This document shows positions 63,421 through 64,000 of a stretch of DNA of 64,000 nucleotides, piece by piece. Origin of the DNA: Lycium barbarum (Eukaryota > Streptophyta > Magnoliopsida > Solanales > Solanaceae); the NCBI RefSeq assembly GCF_019175385.1, contig NC_083345.1, positions 9,897,205-9,961,204 of the forward strand, read 5' to 3'. The stretch's first letter is position 1, and each line of letters opens with the position of its first letter. The position numbers and the translations under genes were made by a program. A model generated the notes under the pieces. The model was not told the origin of the DNA and searched no databases. It was given only the letters and a program-made list of their open reading frames with translations.

Positions 63421-64000
63421 AGCAAACAAGAAGTGATCCATGAAAAAGGTTTGTGATCTTGTGATCCCCAGTCACTAGCTAGATGCAAGATTTATAGTTC
63501 AAAATCTTTTTCATCAAAGGAATAATATAATGATGTTCTTGACTTTTTGCATTTTTGCAAAGAAATGTGATTTAAGACTTTTGCCAACCATAAACTCCAA
63601 GCTTTATTCACGGAGAACCAAATAAATGAGCTTTTACCAGTTAGGTATCTATTGGATACTGGCTACTTTAAGTTGGTATTTCGGTTTTCTTTTCGCGAAA
63701 ATGCTAACTTATTGTTGCAGTGGTAGCCGATTAAGAAGTAATATACTCAAATGTACGAAACAATCAACAAACAAAACATGTTTTTCCAACGTACTCATGC
63801 AATTTCACCAATTGATAGTACATAACATCAGCAGTTCTTTTTTCTATAGTTAACATCAGCTGTTCTTTTCCCGAAAAACAAAATAGTGCTTCTTGACAAT
63901 CAGCAAGTTTTTTGAAGTGAAACAATAGCTTCAGTTACTCTATTCTATAACAAATGGAGCACCTAATAAACATTTCAATGTACTGAAGGCTGATAGGCAG
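63421..64000. other. Intergenic to window end, no gene seen
   Basis: A plus-strand frame at 63626-63853 (75 codons) starts within AT-rich DNA and has no recognised domain; I do not call it a gene. Confidence 0.5.

Overview
This window is nuclear DNA from a flowering plant, almost certainly a member of the nightshade family (Solanaceae). The evidence is five spliced plant genes with GT-AG introns, AT-rich intergenic DNA, Au-type and Solanaceae-type (SolS/TS-like) SINEs, Stowaway and hAT MITEs, and a Tat/Ogre-type Ty3 retrotransposon with a tRNA-Arg primer site. I cannot name the species from the sequence.

Layout. 1-1210: arm of a Mutator-like (MULE) element. 1496-7111 (minus): complete five-exon gene for the cap-binding factor eIF(iso)4E. 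Its 3.3-kb third intron holds a tandem duplication of a 585-bp unit. 7350-12350: a row of non-autonomous DNA transposons, two of them with clear target-site duplications. 12346-15580: decayed L1-type LINE (ORF1 and endonuclease), cut by a Tat/Ogre-like LTR retrotransposon at 15581-29772. That element runs on the minus strand. It has gag, protease and G-patch regions but no visible reverse transcriptase, RNase H or integrase; it carries a long TCCACG-rich repeat field and a 2.8-kb solo LTR inserted in its protease region. 31216-34890: nested Helitrons.

35190-38699 (plus): complete six-exon caleosin/peroxygenase gene with one GC-AG intron. 39656-41180 (minus): complete three-exon HAD acid phosphatase (VSP-like) with a signal peptide. 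46198-50145 (minus): four-exon gene for ribosomal protein uL14 (60S L23), intact but with a nine-residue in-frame tandem duplication near its C-terminus. 51879-56111: full-length MULE with long terminal inverted repeats, a perfect 9-bp target duplication and a transposase gene broken by stops and frameshifts. 58236 onward (plus): an Rx-type coiled-coil protein with no NB-ARC domain in view. The remainder is intergenic DNA with SINEs and MITEs.

The host genes do not form a pathway. eIF(iso)4E and uL14 both belong to the translation machinery and both carry TGGGCY motifs upstream; uL14 also has three telo-boxes. Each has a structurally similar MITE-like element starting about 150-250 bp upstream of its start codon. 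Items most worth a second look are the uL14 duplication, the gag-protease-only Ogre derivative with its repeat field, and the stand-alone coiled-coil gene. Exon boundaries were worked out by hand from splice consensus, reading frame and family similarity; no alignment or database search was run.
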